Assembly: GCF_024971095.1 (NCBI RefSeq) | Contig: NZ_CP069717.1 | Coordinates: 248,001 to 312,000, forward strand | From: Microbacterium neungamense | GTDB taxonomy: Bacteria > Actinomycetota > Actinomycetes > Actinomycetales > Microbacteriaceae | Direction: 5' to 3' | DNA length: 64,000 nucleotides | Part shown: positions 15,120 through 24,294 of the stretch, piece after piece | Layout of the letters: each line of letters begins with the position of its first letter | Numbering within the stretch: the stretch's first letter is position 1 | The notes under the pieces: generated by a model | Database searches by the model: none | What the model saw: only the letters and a program-made list of their open reading frames with translations | Told to the model about the DNA's origin: nothing | Made by a program: the position numbers and the translations under genes

Positions 15120-15902
15120 GTGACTGATGTGAATTCCGGGACCGGGCTCGAGGGGGGCTCCGCGACGACGACGAAGCGGGTTCCGCCGCTTCGGCTCGAG
15201 TTCGCGGGCGAATGGTTCGACGTGCCCTCGGGGCATCCGTTCATCATCGGCCGCGAAGGCGACCTCGAGATCGACGACAACCCGTATCTGCACCGCCACT
15301 TCCTCGAACTGCAGCACCGCGACGGACTGTGGTGGCTGGCGAACATCGGCGTGCGCCTCGCGGCCACCATCTCGAGCGCAGGCGGAGCCGTGCAGTCGTG
15401 GCTGTCGCCGGGCGCGCGGATGCCGCTCGTGTTCGAGCGCAACGTCATCGTGTTCACGGCCGGCCCGATCACCTACGAGCTGAGCCTGCACACCGAGGAG
15501 GCGCCGTACGAGGTGTCCCACCAGGTGGAGGCGTCGATGAGCGGCGAGACCACGGTCATGCCGGTCAGCTTCACCCCGATGCAGAAGCAGCTGATGGTCG
15601 CCCTCGCCGAGCCGATGCTGCGCCGCGAGGGCGTGAGCATGAACGAGCTGCCGTCCTCGAGCGAGGCCGCCAAGCGCCTGGGCTGGACGATGAGCAAGTT
15701 CAACCGCAAGCTCGACAACGTCTGCGACAAGCTCGACCGCATGGGGGTGCAGGGTCTCCGCGGCGGCCCCGGCAAGCTCGCGACCAACCGCCGCGCCCGG
15801 CTGGTCGAATACGCGGTCACCTCGCAGGTGATCACCCGCGCGGACCTGCCGCTCCTCGACGACGAAGCGCTGCGCAGCCAGAGCGACGCCGACGGCGACT
15901 GA
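15120..15902 (+). CDS. FHA-like domain protein with C-terminal winged-helix region
   Basis: 260 aa from GTG 15120, preceded by GAGGGGG 8 bases upstream. Residues ~15-110 form an FHA-like fold (RLEFAGEWFDVPSGHPFIIG, NPYLHRHFLELQHRDGLWWL), although the canonical S-x-x-H is H-R-H and the N-G motif is weak. Residues ~140-245 look like a winged-helix DNA-binding region (TPMQKQLMVALAEPMLRREG, SEAAKRLGWTMSKFNRKLDN). Such FHA-HTH proteins sit in many actinobacterial type VII loci and may link kinase signalling to transcription. Its stop lies in a hairpin shared with the convergent resolvase-like gene. Confidence 0.75.
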   Translation: MTDVNSGTGLEGGSATTTKRVPPLRLEFAGEWFDVPSGHPFIIGREGDLEIDDNPYLHRHFLELQHRDGLWWLANIGVRLAATISSAGGAVQSWLSPGARMPLVFERNVIVFTAGPITYELSLHTEEAPYEVSHQVEASMSGETTVMPVSFTPMQKQLMVALAEPMLRREGVSMNELPSSSEAAKRLGWTMSKFNRKLDNVCDKLDRMGVQGLRGGPGKLATNRRARLVEYAVTSQVITRADLPLLDDEALRSQSDADGD

Positions 15903-15915
15903 GGTCCGACCTCAG
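15899..15915. terminator. bidirectional hairpin between convergent genes
   Basis: CTGAGGT (15899-15905), loop CCG, ACCTCAG (15909-15915). It overlaps both stop codons and has no T-run. Confidence 0.5.
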
Positions 15916-16370
15916 CGTCCGGCGTCCGCCAGGTGGCGCGCCTTGTGCCCGAGCACCTTCACCATGATGCCGCGGCGCCGCAGCTCCGCCACGGTGCGGG
16001 TCTCCTCGTCGAGGTCGCGGCCGAGCGCATGCACGTTCGCGACCACCAGTACGTCGCCGCGCTGCAGGGTGTCCATCAGCCGGGCGAGGCGGTCGCTCCA
16101 GCTCTCCAGGATCTCCGGCGCGGGATGCCGGAACCCTTCGATCGGCACGCCGAAGCGCGCCAGCTCGTCACGCTGCTCCACCACCGACGGCATGCCCTCA
16201 CGGGCCACGACCAGACCCACGAGACGTGCGCCTTCCGGCCGGGCCGACCACCAGTCGTGCTCGGTGTTCGCAAGACACTGGGGGCATTCCGCCGCTGCAT
16301 GCGGGAGATGCAGCGGACTCGTCAGCGCGGCGTCGACCTCGCCGGTCTCCGTCGTCGTCGCATCGCTCAT
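15912..16370 (-). CDS. resolvase-like protein lacking the catalytic serine
   Basis: 152 aa from ATG 16370, with AGGAGGT-like spacing (reverse strand of ACCTCC, 16377-16382). The C-terminal ~110 residues follow the serine-resolvase catalytic fold: a first strand RLVGLVVA, E-Q-R-D-E-L helix, LARLMDTLQRGDVLVVANVH then ALGRDLDEETRTVAELRRRG, which parallels the L-x-x-G-D-x-L-V-V-x-x-x-x-x-L-G-R motif. Where active enzymes have A-R-V-S this protein reads V-A-R-E, so the nucleophilic Ser is absent, and no DNA-binding C-terminus follows. The N-terminal 45 residues contain a C-P-x-C. It is probably not a recombinase any more; a domesticated or regulatory role is possible. Confidence 0.7.
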   Translation of the reverse strand: MSDATTTETGEVDAALTSPLHLPHAAAECPQCLANTEHDWWSARPEGARLVGLVVAREGMPSVVEQRDELARFGVPIEGFRHPAPEILESWSDRLARLMDTLQRGDVLVVANVHALGRDLDEETRTVAELRRRGIMVKVLGHKARHLADAGR

Positions 16371-16483
16371 CGTCGCACCTCCGGCATCCATTCTGCCTGA
16401 GTCCGGGGACGCCGGACGCCGCAGACGGATGCCGCAGGGCGCCGGCATCCGCGCTCACGCCCGGTCCGCGCGGGCGGACCCGT

Positions 16484-17479
16484 TCACAGCACGCCGAGTT
16501 CGCGGACCGCGTCGCGCTCCTCGATCAGCTCGGTCACCGACGCGTCGATGCGGGTGCGCGCCCACTCGTCGATCTCGAGACCTTCGACCACCTGCCACCG
16601 GCCGTCGACCGACCGCACCGGGAACGACGACACCAGCCCCTCGGGCACCCCGTACTCGCCGCGCGAGACGATCCCCGCGCTCGTCCAGTCGCCGTCGGCG
16701 GTGCCGTGCACCCAGTCGCGCACGTGGTCGATGGTCGCGCTCGCTGCGGATGCCACCGACGACGATCCGCGCACCTCGATGATCTCGGCGCCGCGCTTCG
16801 CGACCCGCGGGATGAAGGTCTCCTCCTGCCAAGCCCGCACGTCGCCGACGCGCTCCGCCAGCACCTCCGCCGCGGGGCGGCCGCCGACCGTGGCGTGCGA
16901 GATGTCGGGGAACTGCGTCGCCGAGTGGTTGCCCCAGATGGTCACGCGCCGCACCTCGGCGACCGGCACGCCGAGCGTCAGCGCCAGCTGCGCACGGGCG
17001 CGGTTCTCGTCGAGCCGGGTGAGCGCGGTGAACCGCTCCGCGGGGATGCCCTCGGCGGCGGAGGCCGCGATGAGAGCGTTCGTGTTCGCCGGGTTGCCGA
17101 CGACGGCCACGCGCACTCCCGGGGCGGCGTTCTCGGCGATCGCCCTGCCCTGCGGGGCGAAGATCCCGGCGTTCGCGGTGAGCAGGTCGCTCCGCTCCAT
17201 CCCCGGCCCCCGCGGGCGCGCGCCGACCAGCAGGGCGATGTCGCAGCCGTCGAAGCCGACGGCCGCGTCGTCGGTCACCTCCACGTCGTCCAGCAGCGGG
17301 AACGCGCCGTCCTGCAGCTCCAGGGCCGCGCCTTCGGCGGAGGCCAGGCCCTGCGGGATCTCCAGCAGCCGCAGCCGGACGGGCTCGCCGGGGCCGAGCA
17401 TGTCGCCGGCCGCGATCCGGAACAGCAGCGCGTAGCCGATCTGCCCGCCCGCGCCGGTGATGGTGATCGTCGTCGTCAT
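16484..17479 (-). CDS. mdh: malate dehydrogenase
   Basis: 331 aa, full length for the NAD-dependent MDH type 2 family (cytosolic, TCA cycle, malate to oxaloacetate). Visible features: dinucleotide motif [16 protein letters not shown] (residues ~7-23), substrate Arg loop [28 protein letters not shown], the catalytic region [13 protein letters not shown] and [11 protein letters not shown] with the active-site His, and [14 protein letters not shown]. The gene reads leftward and is followed by a GC hairpin (GGTCCGC 16463-16469 with GCGGACC 16474-16480) that may end the transcript. It is divergent from the metallopeptidase gene. Confidence 0.97.
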   Translation of the reverse strand: MTTTITITGAGGQIGYALLFRIAAGDMLGPGEPVRLRLLEIPQGLASAEGAALELQDGAFPLLDDVEVTDDAAVGFDGCDIALLVGARPRGPGMERSDLLTANAGIFAPQGRAIAENAAPGVRVAVVGNPANTNALIAASAAEGIPAERFTALTRLDENRARAQLALTLGVPVAEVRRVTIWGNHSATQFPDISHATVGGRPAAEVLAERVGDVRAWQEETFIPRVAKRGAEIIEVRGSSSVASAASATIDHVRDWVHGTADGDWTSAGIVSRGEYGVPEGLVSSFPVRSVDGRWQVVEGLEIDEWARTRIDASVTELIEERDAVRELGVL

Positions 17480-17532
17480 GGTTCGAGCGTACGTCGCGAC
17501 CGGCGCCCTTCGACAGGCCCGGAGGGGCGGAG

Positions 17533-17538
17533 TACCGT
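17533..17538 (+). promoter_or_regulatory. -10 box TACCGT, leaderless start
   Basis: TACCGT with six bases to ATG 17545 and no ribosome site, the leaderless pattern seen repeatedly in this window. Confidence 0.55.
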
Positions 17539-17544
17539 TCCTAC

Positions 17545-18414
17545 ATGACCTTCAATCCGGATGCCGACATCTCAGGCCACTCGACGCGACGCCGCGGCCG
17601 CAACGCGGCCATCGCCGGCGGCGGGGTGGTCGGTCTGGGCGGCATCGCGGTGCTGCTGATCAGCATGTTCACCGGGGTCGACCTCACCGGACTGCTCGGG
17701 GGCGGCGGCGCGCCGGTGCCGGCGCCGACCTCGGAGGCGATCCTGGAGTGCAAGACCGGCGAGGACGCCAACACCCGCGACGACTGCCGCATGGCCGGAG
17801 CCCAGGTCGTGCTCGACGACTACTGGGCGCAGCACGTCGACGGCTACCGCGCCCCCACGATGACGGTGGTCGACGGCCAGACGCCGACGCAGTGCGGCAC
17901 CGCGTCCAACGCGGTCGGACCGTTCTACTGCCCGCCCGAGGAGGGCGTGTACCTCGACCCGACGTTCTTCGACATCATGCGCGAGCAGTTCGGCGCGAGC
18001 GCCGGTGAGCTCGCGCAGCTCTACATCGTGGGGCACGAGTGGGGGCACCACATCCAGAACATCACCGGCGTCATGCAGCAGCATCCGAACAACGGCACCG
18101 GGCCCGACAGCAACGGCGTCCGCATGGAGCTGCAGGCCGACTGCTACGCCGGCGCGTGGCTCGGCGATGTCACCACGCTGACCGACGAGAACGGCGTGCC
18201 CTACCTCGAGACGCCCACCGAAGCCCAGCTCCAGGATGCCCTGAACGCGGCGTTCACGGTCGGCGACGACCACATCCAGGAGCAGTCCGGCTTCGTCAAC
18301 CCGGAGAGCTTCACGCACGGCACGAGCGAGCAGCGTCAGTACTGGTTCGCGAACGGCTACAAGAACGGCCTCGGCGTGTGCGACACGTTCGCGGTCCCCG
18401 CCGACCAGCTCTAG
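17545..18414 (+). CDS. ypfJ: YpfJ-type neutral zinc metallopeptidase
   Basis: 289 aa, the family's usual length. An N-terminal membrane anchor ([20 protein letters not shown]) follows a basic stretch, so the catalytic domain is outside the cell. Zinc motif HEWGH at 164-168 ([14 protein letters not shown]), the third ligand region [14 protein letters not shown], and Cys pairs ([26 protein letters not shown]) that could form disulfides. The C-terminal [18 protein letters not shown] is characteristic. The cellular substrate of the family is not established. Confidence 0.92.
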   Translation: MTFNPDADISGHSTRRRGRNAAIAGGGVVGLGGIAVLLISMFTGVDLTGLLGGGGAPVPAPTSEAILECKTGEDANTRDDCRMAGAQVVLDDYWAQHVDGYRAPTMTVVDGQTPTQCGTASNAVGPFYCPPEEGVYLDPTFFDIMREQFGASAGELAQLYIVGHEWGHHIQNITGVMQQHPNNGTGPDSNGVRMELQADCYAGAWLGDVTTLTDENGVPYLETPTEAQLQDALNAAFTVGDDHIQEQSGFVNPESFTHGTSEQRQYWFANGYKNGLGVCDTFAVPADQL

Positions 18415-18493
18415 GCCGCGTCGCCCGCGGGCCCGCGCCCGCCGCGCTACGGTGAGAGGTGGCCCAGCAGCACCGGGCCGGGGAGGGACACGA

Positions 18494-19474
18494 ATGAACC
18501 TGGACGCCCTGTATCCGCCGATCGAACCGTACGAGACGGGCGAGCTGCTCGTCGGGGACGGCAACCGCGTCTACTGGGAGTGCAGCGGCAACCCCGACGG
18601 CAAGCCGGTCGTGTTCCTGCACGGCGGCCCCGGCGGCGGCACCTCGGACTGGCACCGGCGCTTCTTCGACCCGGAGAAGTACCGGATCGTGCTTTTCGAC
18701 CAGCGCGGATGCGGCCGCAGCACCCCGCACGCCAGCGACCCCGCCGCGGACCTGCGCTACAACACGACCTGGCACCTCGTCGCCGACATCGAGTTGCTGC
18801 GCAAGAACCTCGGCATCCAGACCTGGCAGGTCTTCGGCGGCTCGTGGGGCAGCACGCTCGCGCTCGCGTATGCGCAGACGCACCCGGATGCCGTGAGCGA
18901 CCTGGTCCTGCGCGGGATCTTCACGCTCCGCAAGCACGAGCTGGAGTGGTTCTACGAGGGCGGGGCATCCGCTCTCTTCCCCGACGCCTGGGCGGGGTAC
19001 GAGGAGCAGATCCCGGTGCTCGAGCGGAGCCGGATGATCGAGGCCTACCATCGCCGGCTGTTCGACCCCGACCCGGCGGTGCACGTGCCGGCGGCGCAGG
19101 CGTGGACGCGCTGGGAGGCCACGGCGATCACGCTGCGGCCGGATGCGGAGCTCATCGAGCGGATGACGCAGCCGGCGGATGCCACCGCGTTCGCGCGGAT
19201 CGAGAACCACTACTTCATGCACGGCGGCTGGTTGCGCGAGGGACAGCTCATCGAGAACGTCGACGCGATCCGCGGCATCCCGGCCGTCATCGTGCAGGGG
19301 CGCTACGACGTGTGCACGCCGATGATGACCGCGTGGGATCTGCACCGGGCGTGGCCCGAGGCGGAGCTGGTCATCGTGGACGACGCCGGGCACGCGGCAT
19401 CCGAGCCCGGCATCGCGCGCGCCCTCCGCGAGGCGACCGACCGCTTCGCCGCGGCGGGCCGGCCCGTCAGATGA
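18494..19474 (+). CDS. pip: proline iminopeptidase
   Basis: 326 aa alpha/beta hydrolase of peptidase family S33, releasing N-terminal proline from peptides. Oxyanion motif HGGPGGGTSDWHRRFFDPEK, DQRGCGRSTPH, and nucleophile elbow GGSWGSTLAL with Ser117 are all present; the acid is likely in GRYDVCTP and the His in DDAGHAASEP. ATG 18494 has GGGAGGG 7 bases upstream. The protein is cytosolic with no signal peptide. Its last 8 bases overlap the convergent glutaredoxin gene. Confidence 0.95.
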   Translation: MNLDALYPPIEPYETGELLVGDGNRVYWECSGNPDGKPVVFLHGGPGGGTSDWHRRFFDPEKYRIVLFDQRGCGRSTPHASDPAADLRYNTTWHLVADIELLRKNLGIQTWQVFGGSWGSTLALAYAQTHPDAVSDLVLRGIFTLRKHELEWFYEGGASALFPDAWAGYEEQIPVLERSRMIEAYHRRLFDPDPAVHVPAAQAWTRWEATAITLRPDAELIERMTQPADATAFARIENHYFMHGGWLREGQLIENVDAIRGIPAVIVQGRYDVCTPMMTAWDLHRAWPEAELVIVDDAGHAASEPGIARALREATDRFAAAGRPVR

Positions 19475-19730
19475 GCGACAGCTCGCGCAGCTTCGCCTCG
19501 ACGTCCGCGTTCGAGGGCTCGACGTGGTGCGAGGCGTCCGGGTAGACCACCACCGGGATGTTCGTGCGGCCCGAGATCTCCTTCGCCACCTCCGCGGCGG
19601 CCGGGTCGGCGACCAGGTCGACGTAGGTGTACTCGATGCCGAGCTCGTCGAGCTGCTTCTTCGTGCGGATGCAGTCGCGGCACCAGTCGGCGCCGAACAT
19701 CGTGATCGTGTCGGATGCGGGAGAAGTCAT
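19467..19730 (-). CDS. glutaredoxin / mycoredoxin-like protein
   Basis: 87 aa, thioredoxin fold. Redox motif W-C-R-D-C in MFGADWCRDCIRTKKQLDEL, then the cis-Pro loop in TNIPVVVYPD. The start ATG 19730 (MTSPASDTITMF) gives the normal length; longer upstream frames are unlikely. In actinobacteria such proteins work with mycothiol to reduce mixed disulfides, though this CRDC type is not proven to do so. It overlaps the end of pip, with no room for a terminator. Confidence 0.88.
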   Translation of the reverse strand: MTSPASDTITMFGADWCRDCIRTKKQLDELGIEYTYVDLVADPAAAEVAKEISGRTNIPVVVYPDASHHVEPSNADVEAKLRELSLI

Positions 19731-19839
19731 ACATCCAGGGTAGGACGTGCCGGCAGGGAGGGCGCCGAGTGCGACGGACGCACAGACGGACGTGAAACGA
19801 TGGATGCCGGACACGGCACGCGGATCGGGAGGGAAGCAC

Positions 19840-21006
19840 GTGGGCGCACCCGTCACGGTGATCGTGCCGACCTTCAACGAGCGCGACAACGTCGCCGAGC
19901 TCGTCCGGCGGGTCACGGCGGCGCTCGAGGGCCGTGAGGCGGAGATCCTGTTCGTCGACGACAGCAGCGACGGCACCATCGGCGAGGTGACCCGGGTCGC
20001 GGCATCCGCACCGCTGCCCGTCCGCGGCATCCACCGCGACGTCAACACCGGCGGGCTGGGCGGAGCCGTGGTGGTCGGCCTGCGTGAGGCGGCGCACGAC
20101 GTCTGCATCGTCATGGACGGCGACCTGCAGCATCCGCCCGAGCTCCTGCCCGAGCTGCTCGAGCGGTACGAGCGCGGCGATGCCGACGTCGTCGCCGCGT
20201 CGCGCTACGTCGGCGGCGGGAACGCCGCGGGCCTGGGCACGGCGCTCCGGTTCGGCGTCTCGCGTGCGGCGACCGGTCTGGCGCGGGCGATGTTCCCCCG
20301 CAGGCTGTGGCGCAGCACCGACCCGATGACCGGGTACTTCCTGGTCGACCGCTCCCGTCTCGACCTCGCCGCGCTGCGACCGCAGGGCTTCAAGATCCTG
20401 CTGGAGATCCTGGTGCGGTCGGACGTGCGCGTCGCCGAGGTGCCGATGGCGTTCGGGGAGCGCCGGCACGGCACCTCGAAGGCGAGCATCCGTCAAGGGG
20501 CGACGTTCGTCGCGCACCTGGCACGGCTGCGGTTCGGCAAGATGTCGCTGTTCGCGCTCATCGGCGGCATCGGGGCGATCGCGAACATCGGCATCATGTG
20601 GCTGCTCACCAGCCTGGGCGTGGACTACATCTGGGCCGCGATCGTCGGGGCCGAGGCCACCATCATCGGCAACTTCGTGCTGCAGGAGCGCTTCGTCTTC
20701 GACGACGTGCGGGCGGATGCCTCGCGGCTGTGGGTGCGGTTCGCGGCATCCTTCACCTTCAACAACGTCGAGGCGGCGCTGCGCATCCCGGTGATGGCGC
20801 TGATGGTGGAGTCCTGGCACATCTCGAGCGTGCTGGCGACCGCGCTGTCGCTCGTGGTGGCGTTTTTCGCGCGGTTCCTGTTCCACGCGCTGGTCGTGTA
20901 CGCGCCGCGTCGACGGCGGGATGCCGGGGAGCCGCCGGTCGTCACGGCGGGCCAGCGGATCGTGCAGGCGATCGACGCCGAGGCGATGCGCCCGGGGGAG
21001 CTCTGA
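19840..21006 (+). CDS. GT2 polyprenol-phosphate glycosyltransferase fused to a GtrA domain
   Basis: 388 aa from GTG 19840, chosen because GGGAGGG lies just upstream. Residues 1-235 are a dolichol-phosphate-mannose synthase-like GT2 (VIVPTFNERDNVAELVRRV, VDDSSDGT, DGDLQHPPELLPEL with the DxD-type metal site, STDPMTGYFLVDR, then a basic EVPMAFGERRHGTSK). Residues ~250-370 have four membrane helices of the GtrA family (FALIGGIGAIANIGIMWLLT, WAAIVGAEATIIGNFVLQER). It should transfer a sugar to polyprenol phosphate on the inner face, with GtrA aiding flipping. The sugar is unknown. Confidence 0.9.
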   Translation: MGAPVTVIVPTFNERDNVAELVRRVTAALEGREAEILFVDDSSDGTIGEVTRVAASAPLPVRGIHRDVNTGGLGGAVVVGLREAAHDVCIVMDGDLQHPPELLPELLERYERGDADVVAASRYVGGGNAAGLGTALRFGVSRAATGLARAMFPRRLWRSTDPMTGYFLVDRSRLDLAALRPQGFKILLEILVRSDVRVAEVPMAFGERRHGTSKASIRQGATFVAHLARLRFGKMSLFALIGGIGAIANIGIMWLLTSLGVDYIWAAIVGAEATIIGNFVLQERFVFDDVRADASRLWVRFAASFTFNNVEAALRIPVMALMVESWHISSVLATALSLVVAFFARFLFHALVVYAPRRRRDAGEPPVVTAGQRIVQAIDAEAMRPGEL

Positions 21007-21044
21007 CGCGGGTCGGATCGTGAGCGCAGACGCGGGAGGCGTCC

Positions 21045-22241
21045 GTGGACGCGCCCTCGCTATCCTTGCCCGTGACCGAGAACGCCGACACCGCGCGGTT
21101 CCGCCTGCTCCGGATGCGACCGCGTTACCCGCACGAGCCGCACCGCACCGCCAGCCCCCTGGAGCTGTTCTTCGACCTCGTGTTCGTCGTCGCCGTGAGC
21201 ACCGCGGCCGGGCAGCTGCACCACGAGCTGGCAGCCGGGCATCCGGTCGAGGGCGTGTCGATGTACCTCATGGTGTTCTTCGGCATCTGGTGGGCCTGGA
21301 TGAACTTCGCCTGGTTCGCCACGTCGTTCGGCACCGACGACTGGCTCTATCGCGTGCTCACCATCGTGCAGATGGGTGGCGTGCTGGTGCTTGCCGCCGG
21401 CATCGGCCCGGCCTTTCACCACCACGACTTCACCGTGCTCGTGCTCGCCTACGTGGTGATGCGGGTGGCGATGATCGTGCAGTGGCTGCGGGCCTCGGGC
21501 GCGTCGGATGCCACGCGGCGCACGGCCCGGCTGTACGCGCTGGGGATCGCGATCGCGCAGCTGCTCTGGATCGCATTCCTGTTCGTGCCCGCCGAGGCGC
21601 AGATGGTGGTGTTCATCGTGCTCGCTCTTGTCGAGATCGCGGTGCCGGTGGTGGCGGAGCTGCGGGGGCAGACGCCGTGGCATCCGCACCACATCACCGA
21701 GCGCTACGGACTGTTCACCCTCATCGTGCTGGGCGAGAGCCTGCTGGCCTCGTCCAACGCGATCATCGGGGCGATCGAGAAGGTGGACGCTCTCGGGCCG
21801 CTCATCTCGATCGCCGTGCTCACGCTGGTGGCGACGGCGGCACTGTGGTGGATCTACTTCTGGCCGCCGCACCACCGGGCCATCTTCACCCTCCGGCGAT
21901 CACTGCGGTACGGGTACACGCACTATCTGATCTTCGCCGCGGCCGCCGCGTTCTCCGCCGGTGTGGAGGTGGAGATCGATCGGCTGACCGGCGCCTCCGA
22001 GCTCGACGGGGTTGCGGCGTCGTTCACGGTGTCGGTGCCGATCGCGGTGTTCCTGCTCGCGGTCTGGTTCGTCGCGATCCGAGACAACGCCGACCGGGTG
22101 GTGAACACGGTCGTGCCGCTCGGCGCGCTGCTGGTGCTGTTCGACCCGATCCTGCCGCTGTCGGTGACCCTCACGGCGCTGATCCTGGTGGCGATCGTCG
22201 TGGTGCTGGTGCTGCGGCCCCCGGTGGCCGCGCGGAGGTAG
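21045..22241 (+). CDS. ltrA: low-temperature-requirement protein A (LtrA family)
   Basis: 398 aa, about ten membrane helices. The family signature ELFFDLVFVVAVSTAAGQLH opens the first helix, and FGTDDWLYRVLTIVQMGGVL, ITERYGLFTLIVLGESLLAS (the conserved E-R-x-x-L-x-x-I-x-x-G-E-x) and WWIYFWPPHHR are typical. GTG 21045 has GGGAGG six bases upstream. The biochemical function of LtrA proteins is not settled. Confidence 0.9.
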   Translation: MDAPSLSLPVTENADTARFRLLRMRPRYPHEPHRTASPLELFFDLVFVVAVSTAAGQLHHELAAGHPVEGVSMYLMVFFGIWWAWMNFAWFATSFGTDDWLYRVLTIVQMGGVLVLAAGIGPAFHHHDFTVLVLAYVVMRVAMIVQWLRASGASDATRRTARLYALGIAIAQLLWIAFLFVPAEAQMVVFIVLALVEIAVPVVAELRGQTPWHPHHITERYGLFTLIVLGESLLASSNAIIGAIEKVDALGPLISIAVLTLVATAALWWIYFWPPHHRAIFTLRRSLRYGYTHYLIFAAAAAFSAGVEVEIDRLTGASELDGVAASFTVSVPIAVFLLAVWFVAIRDNADRVVNTVVPLGALLVLFDPILPLSVTLTALILVAIVVVLVLRPPVAARR

Positions 22242-22437
22242 CGCACCGCGCCCCCGGCCGCGGCGGCGGCCGGCGAAACCTGCCGTACTGCGTGAGACAG
22301 TGTGCTGACAGCGCCGTCTCATGCGCAACGGCAAGCCTCGGGGGCGGGTGTCAAGCCCCTCCCTCCCCGGCCGCTTCCCGCGGATCGTGGGGAGTGCGGC
22401 GCCTGCAGGCGACTCGCGTCCCGGAAGGAGAACTCGT

Positions 22438-22650
22438 ATGAGCATCGGCACCGGAATCGTCCTGTTCGTCATCGGCGCCATCCTCACCTTCGCGATCAAC
22501 GTGCAGGTGGAGTGGGCCGACCTCGACCTCATCGGCTACATCCTGATGGGCGCCGGGGCCGTCGTCTTCCTGATCGGCATCATCATGCTGCTTGTCCGCC
22601 GCAACCGCAGGACCGTCGACGGCACCGTGGTGGACGACGACGTGGTCTGA
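22438..22650 (+). CDS. small two-helix membrane protein (DUF6458-like)
   Basis: 70 aa from ATG 22438 with AAGGAG upstream; a longer frame to 22321 lacks a ribosome site. Two hydrophobic helices (GIVLFVIGAILTFAINVQVE and LIGYILMGAGAVVFLIGIIM) are joined by a short E-W-A-D-L-D turn, then a basic LVRRNRR and an acidic tail VDDDVV. This matches the small actinobacterial membrane proteins of the DUF6458 type. Function unknown; transcription stops in the palindromic repeat behind it. Confidence 0.8.
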   Translation: MSIGTGIVLFVIGAILTFAINVQVEWADLDLIGYILMGAGAVVFLIGIIMLLVRRNRRTVDGTVVDDDVV

Positions 22651-22675
22651 ACCGCGGCCCGGCGACGGGCCTACC

Positions 22676-22744
22676 CGCGAGAATCAGTTCCCGGCGCGAG
22701 AATCAGCCCGGCGGACTGATTCTCGCGCGCGTGGCTGATTCTCG
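22676..22744. repeat. four-arm palindromic repeat between convergent genes
   Basis: CGCGAGAATCAG at 22676-22687 and GCGCGAGAATCAG at 22694-22706 are followed by their inverted copies CTGATTCTCGCGC at 22716-22728 and CTGATTCTCG at 22735-22744. The inner pair is a perfect 13-bp stem. It can act as a two-way terminator, and its design resembles the palindromes at 45801 and 52545. Confidence 0.8.
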
Positions 22745-22753
22745 GCGGCGTCC

Positions 22754-24154
22754 CTACCGCCGCACCCGCGCGCGCGACTTGGCGACGCTGGAGAGGGTGG
22801 CCTGCACCGGCGTGCCCAGGAACAGCCCGAACGAGGCGCCGGCCGCGAGCGCGATGCCGATGGATGCCGCGAGCACGAGCGGTCCGACGCCCACCAGCAT
22901 CCCCTCCGCCGTCCCGTCGGACTGCATCAGCCCGAGCAGCCCGCGGAAGACGGCGAGTCCGGGGACCAGCGGCACGATGGCGGCGGTCGTCACGGCGACC
23001 GACGGCACGTGCATCCGTCGCGCGACGACGATGCCGGTGAAGCTGGCGAGCAGGGCGCCGATCGCGCTCGCCGCGGCCTCGTGCACCGAGAGCAGCAGCA
23101 TCCCGTTGTAGCCCGCGATCGCGATCAGGCTGAGGGCCGCGCTGACGAGGATGATCCGCAGGCCCGCGCCGTTGAACAGCGCGACCGCGACGGCGACGAT
23201 CGCCGCCCCGGCGAGCTGGGCGGGGAGCGGGCCGAACGGGATCGGTTCGATCGGCGTGGACATCCCGAAGCCGAGGACGCGGGCGAACTCGAGGCCGATG
23301 AGGATGCCGAGCACGACCCCGATGGTCTGCATCGTGAGGTCGAGGATGCGCCCGCCCGCGGTGAGCGCGAACCCGTCGATCGCGTCCTGCGCTGCGCCGA
23401 CCACGGTGAGGCCGGCGAGCATCAGCACGATCCCGGAGGCGACGATGATGGATGGACGGATGCCGGTGAACGGCTCGATCCCGGCGGTGCCGAGCGCGGA
23501 GACGATGAGCGCGACCACGGTCGTCACGAAGGCGCCCGCGATCTGGCTGAAGAACGACGGCACCTGCATCCGCGCCAGTCCGGCCTGCGTGAACGCCGCA
23601 CACAGCGCCGCGATGAAGCTCAGCAGCACGATGACGGGCGCGGCGTCGAACATCAGGGCGACGCCGACCGCGAGCAGCGCGCGGGCGACGATCACGACCA
23701 CCGGCCGGTACAGGAACGGGATGCCGCGGATGGCGCGGAAGGCCGTCCGTGCGGCATCCAGGTCGAGGCCGTCGTCGATCTCGACGAGCAGCGCCTGCAG
23801 CCGCTGCAGCTTCGCGTGGTCGGGGGAGGCGACTCACACCACGCGCAGCAGGGTGGTGGGGCGGTCCTCGTCGCCGCGGTGGTACGACACCGTGATCGAG
23901 TTGTAGGTGACGTCGACCTGGACGCAGTGCAGGTGGTAGGCGTCGGCGACGCGCGTGATCGCGAACGCGACGTCGTGCGCGGATGCCCCGACGGCGAACA
24001 GCGATTCGCCGATGCGCATGGCCAGGTCGAGGATCTTCAGGATGCGGGCGTCGTCGATCACCGGCAGCGCCTGGGTGGGGGCGACCTGCGACGGGTCGGT
24101 GCGGATCACCCGGTGCACGGAGGCGAGCAGTCGGCGGCGGCGTTCGGTGGGCAT
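22754..24154 (-). pseudogene. thrE: threonine/serine exporter (ThrE family) interrupted by one in-frame TGA
   Basis: The upstream part (24154-23837) reads as the cytoplasmic ThrE domain: KILDLAMRIGESLFAVGASA, HDVAFAITRVADAYHLHCVQ, VDVTYNSITVSYHRG, ending LLRVV. A TGA at 23836-23834 interrupts, and the same frame then continues VASPDHAKLQRLQALLVEID and on through about ten membrane helices to 22754 (GAAQDAIDGFALTAGGRILD is a family motif). The frame is unbroken apart from the single stop, which would be CGA to TGA at an Arg position (family members read R-V-V-R there, from memory). Without readthrough the membrane half is not made. The start ATG 24154 has AGGAGC before it. Confidence 0.8.
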
Positions 24155-24281
24155 GGCTCCTGGCGGGGAAGGGGCGGCTCCCGGTACGGTATCAGGGCAC
24201 TGACGCGGCGGGCCGGTGCTGAGGCCTCGCTGAACCGAACCAGCGGCGAACCGGCACTGACGCGGCCGGCGGGCCTGTGCC

Positions 24282-24287
24282 TAGGCT
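24282..24287 (+). promoter_or_regulatory. -10 box TAGGCT, leaderless start
   Basis: TAGGCT, seven bases, then ATG 24295 with no ribosome site. Confidence 0.5.
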
Positions 24288-24294
24288 TCCCGCT

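Noticed and set aside
19747..19839. Longer start of the GT2-GtrA protein
   Set aside because: No ribosome site and no conserved residues; GTG 19840 has both a good GGGAGGG and the V-T-V-I-V-P start of the fold.
23834..23836. TGA as selenocysteine codon in thrE
   Set aside because: The family has no Cys at this place, no SECIS-like hairpin was seen just behind it, and an Arg codon change explains it better.
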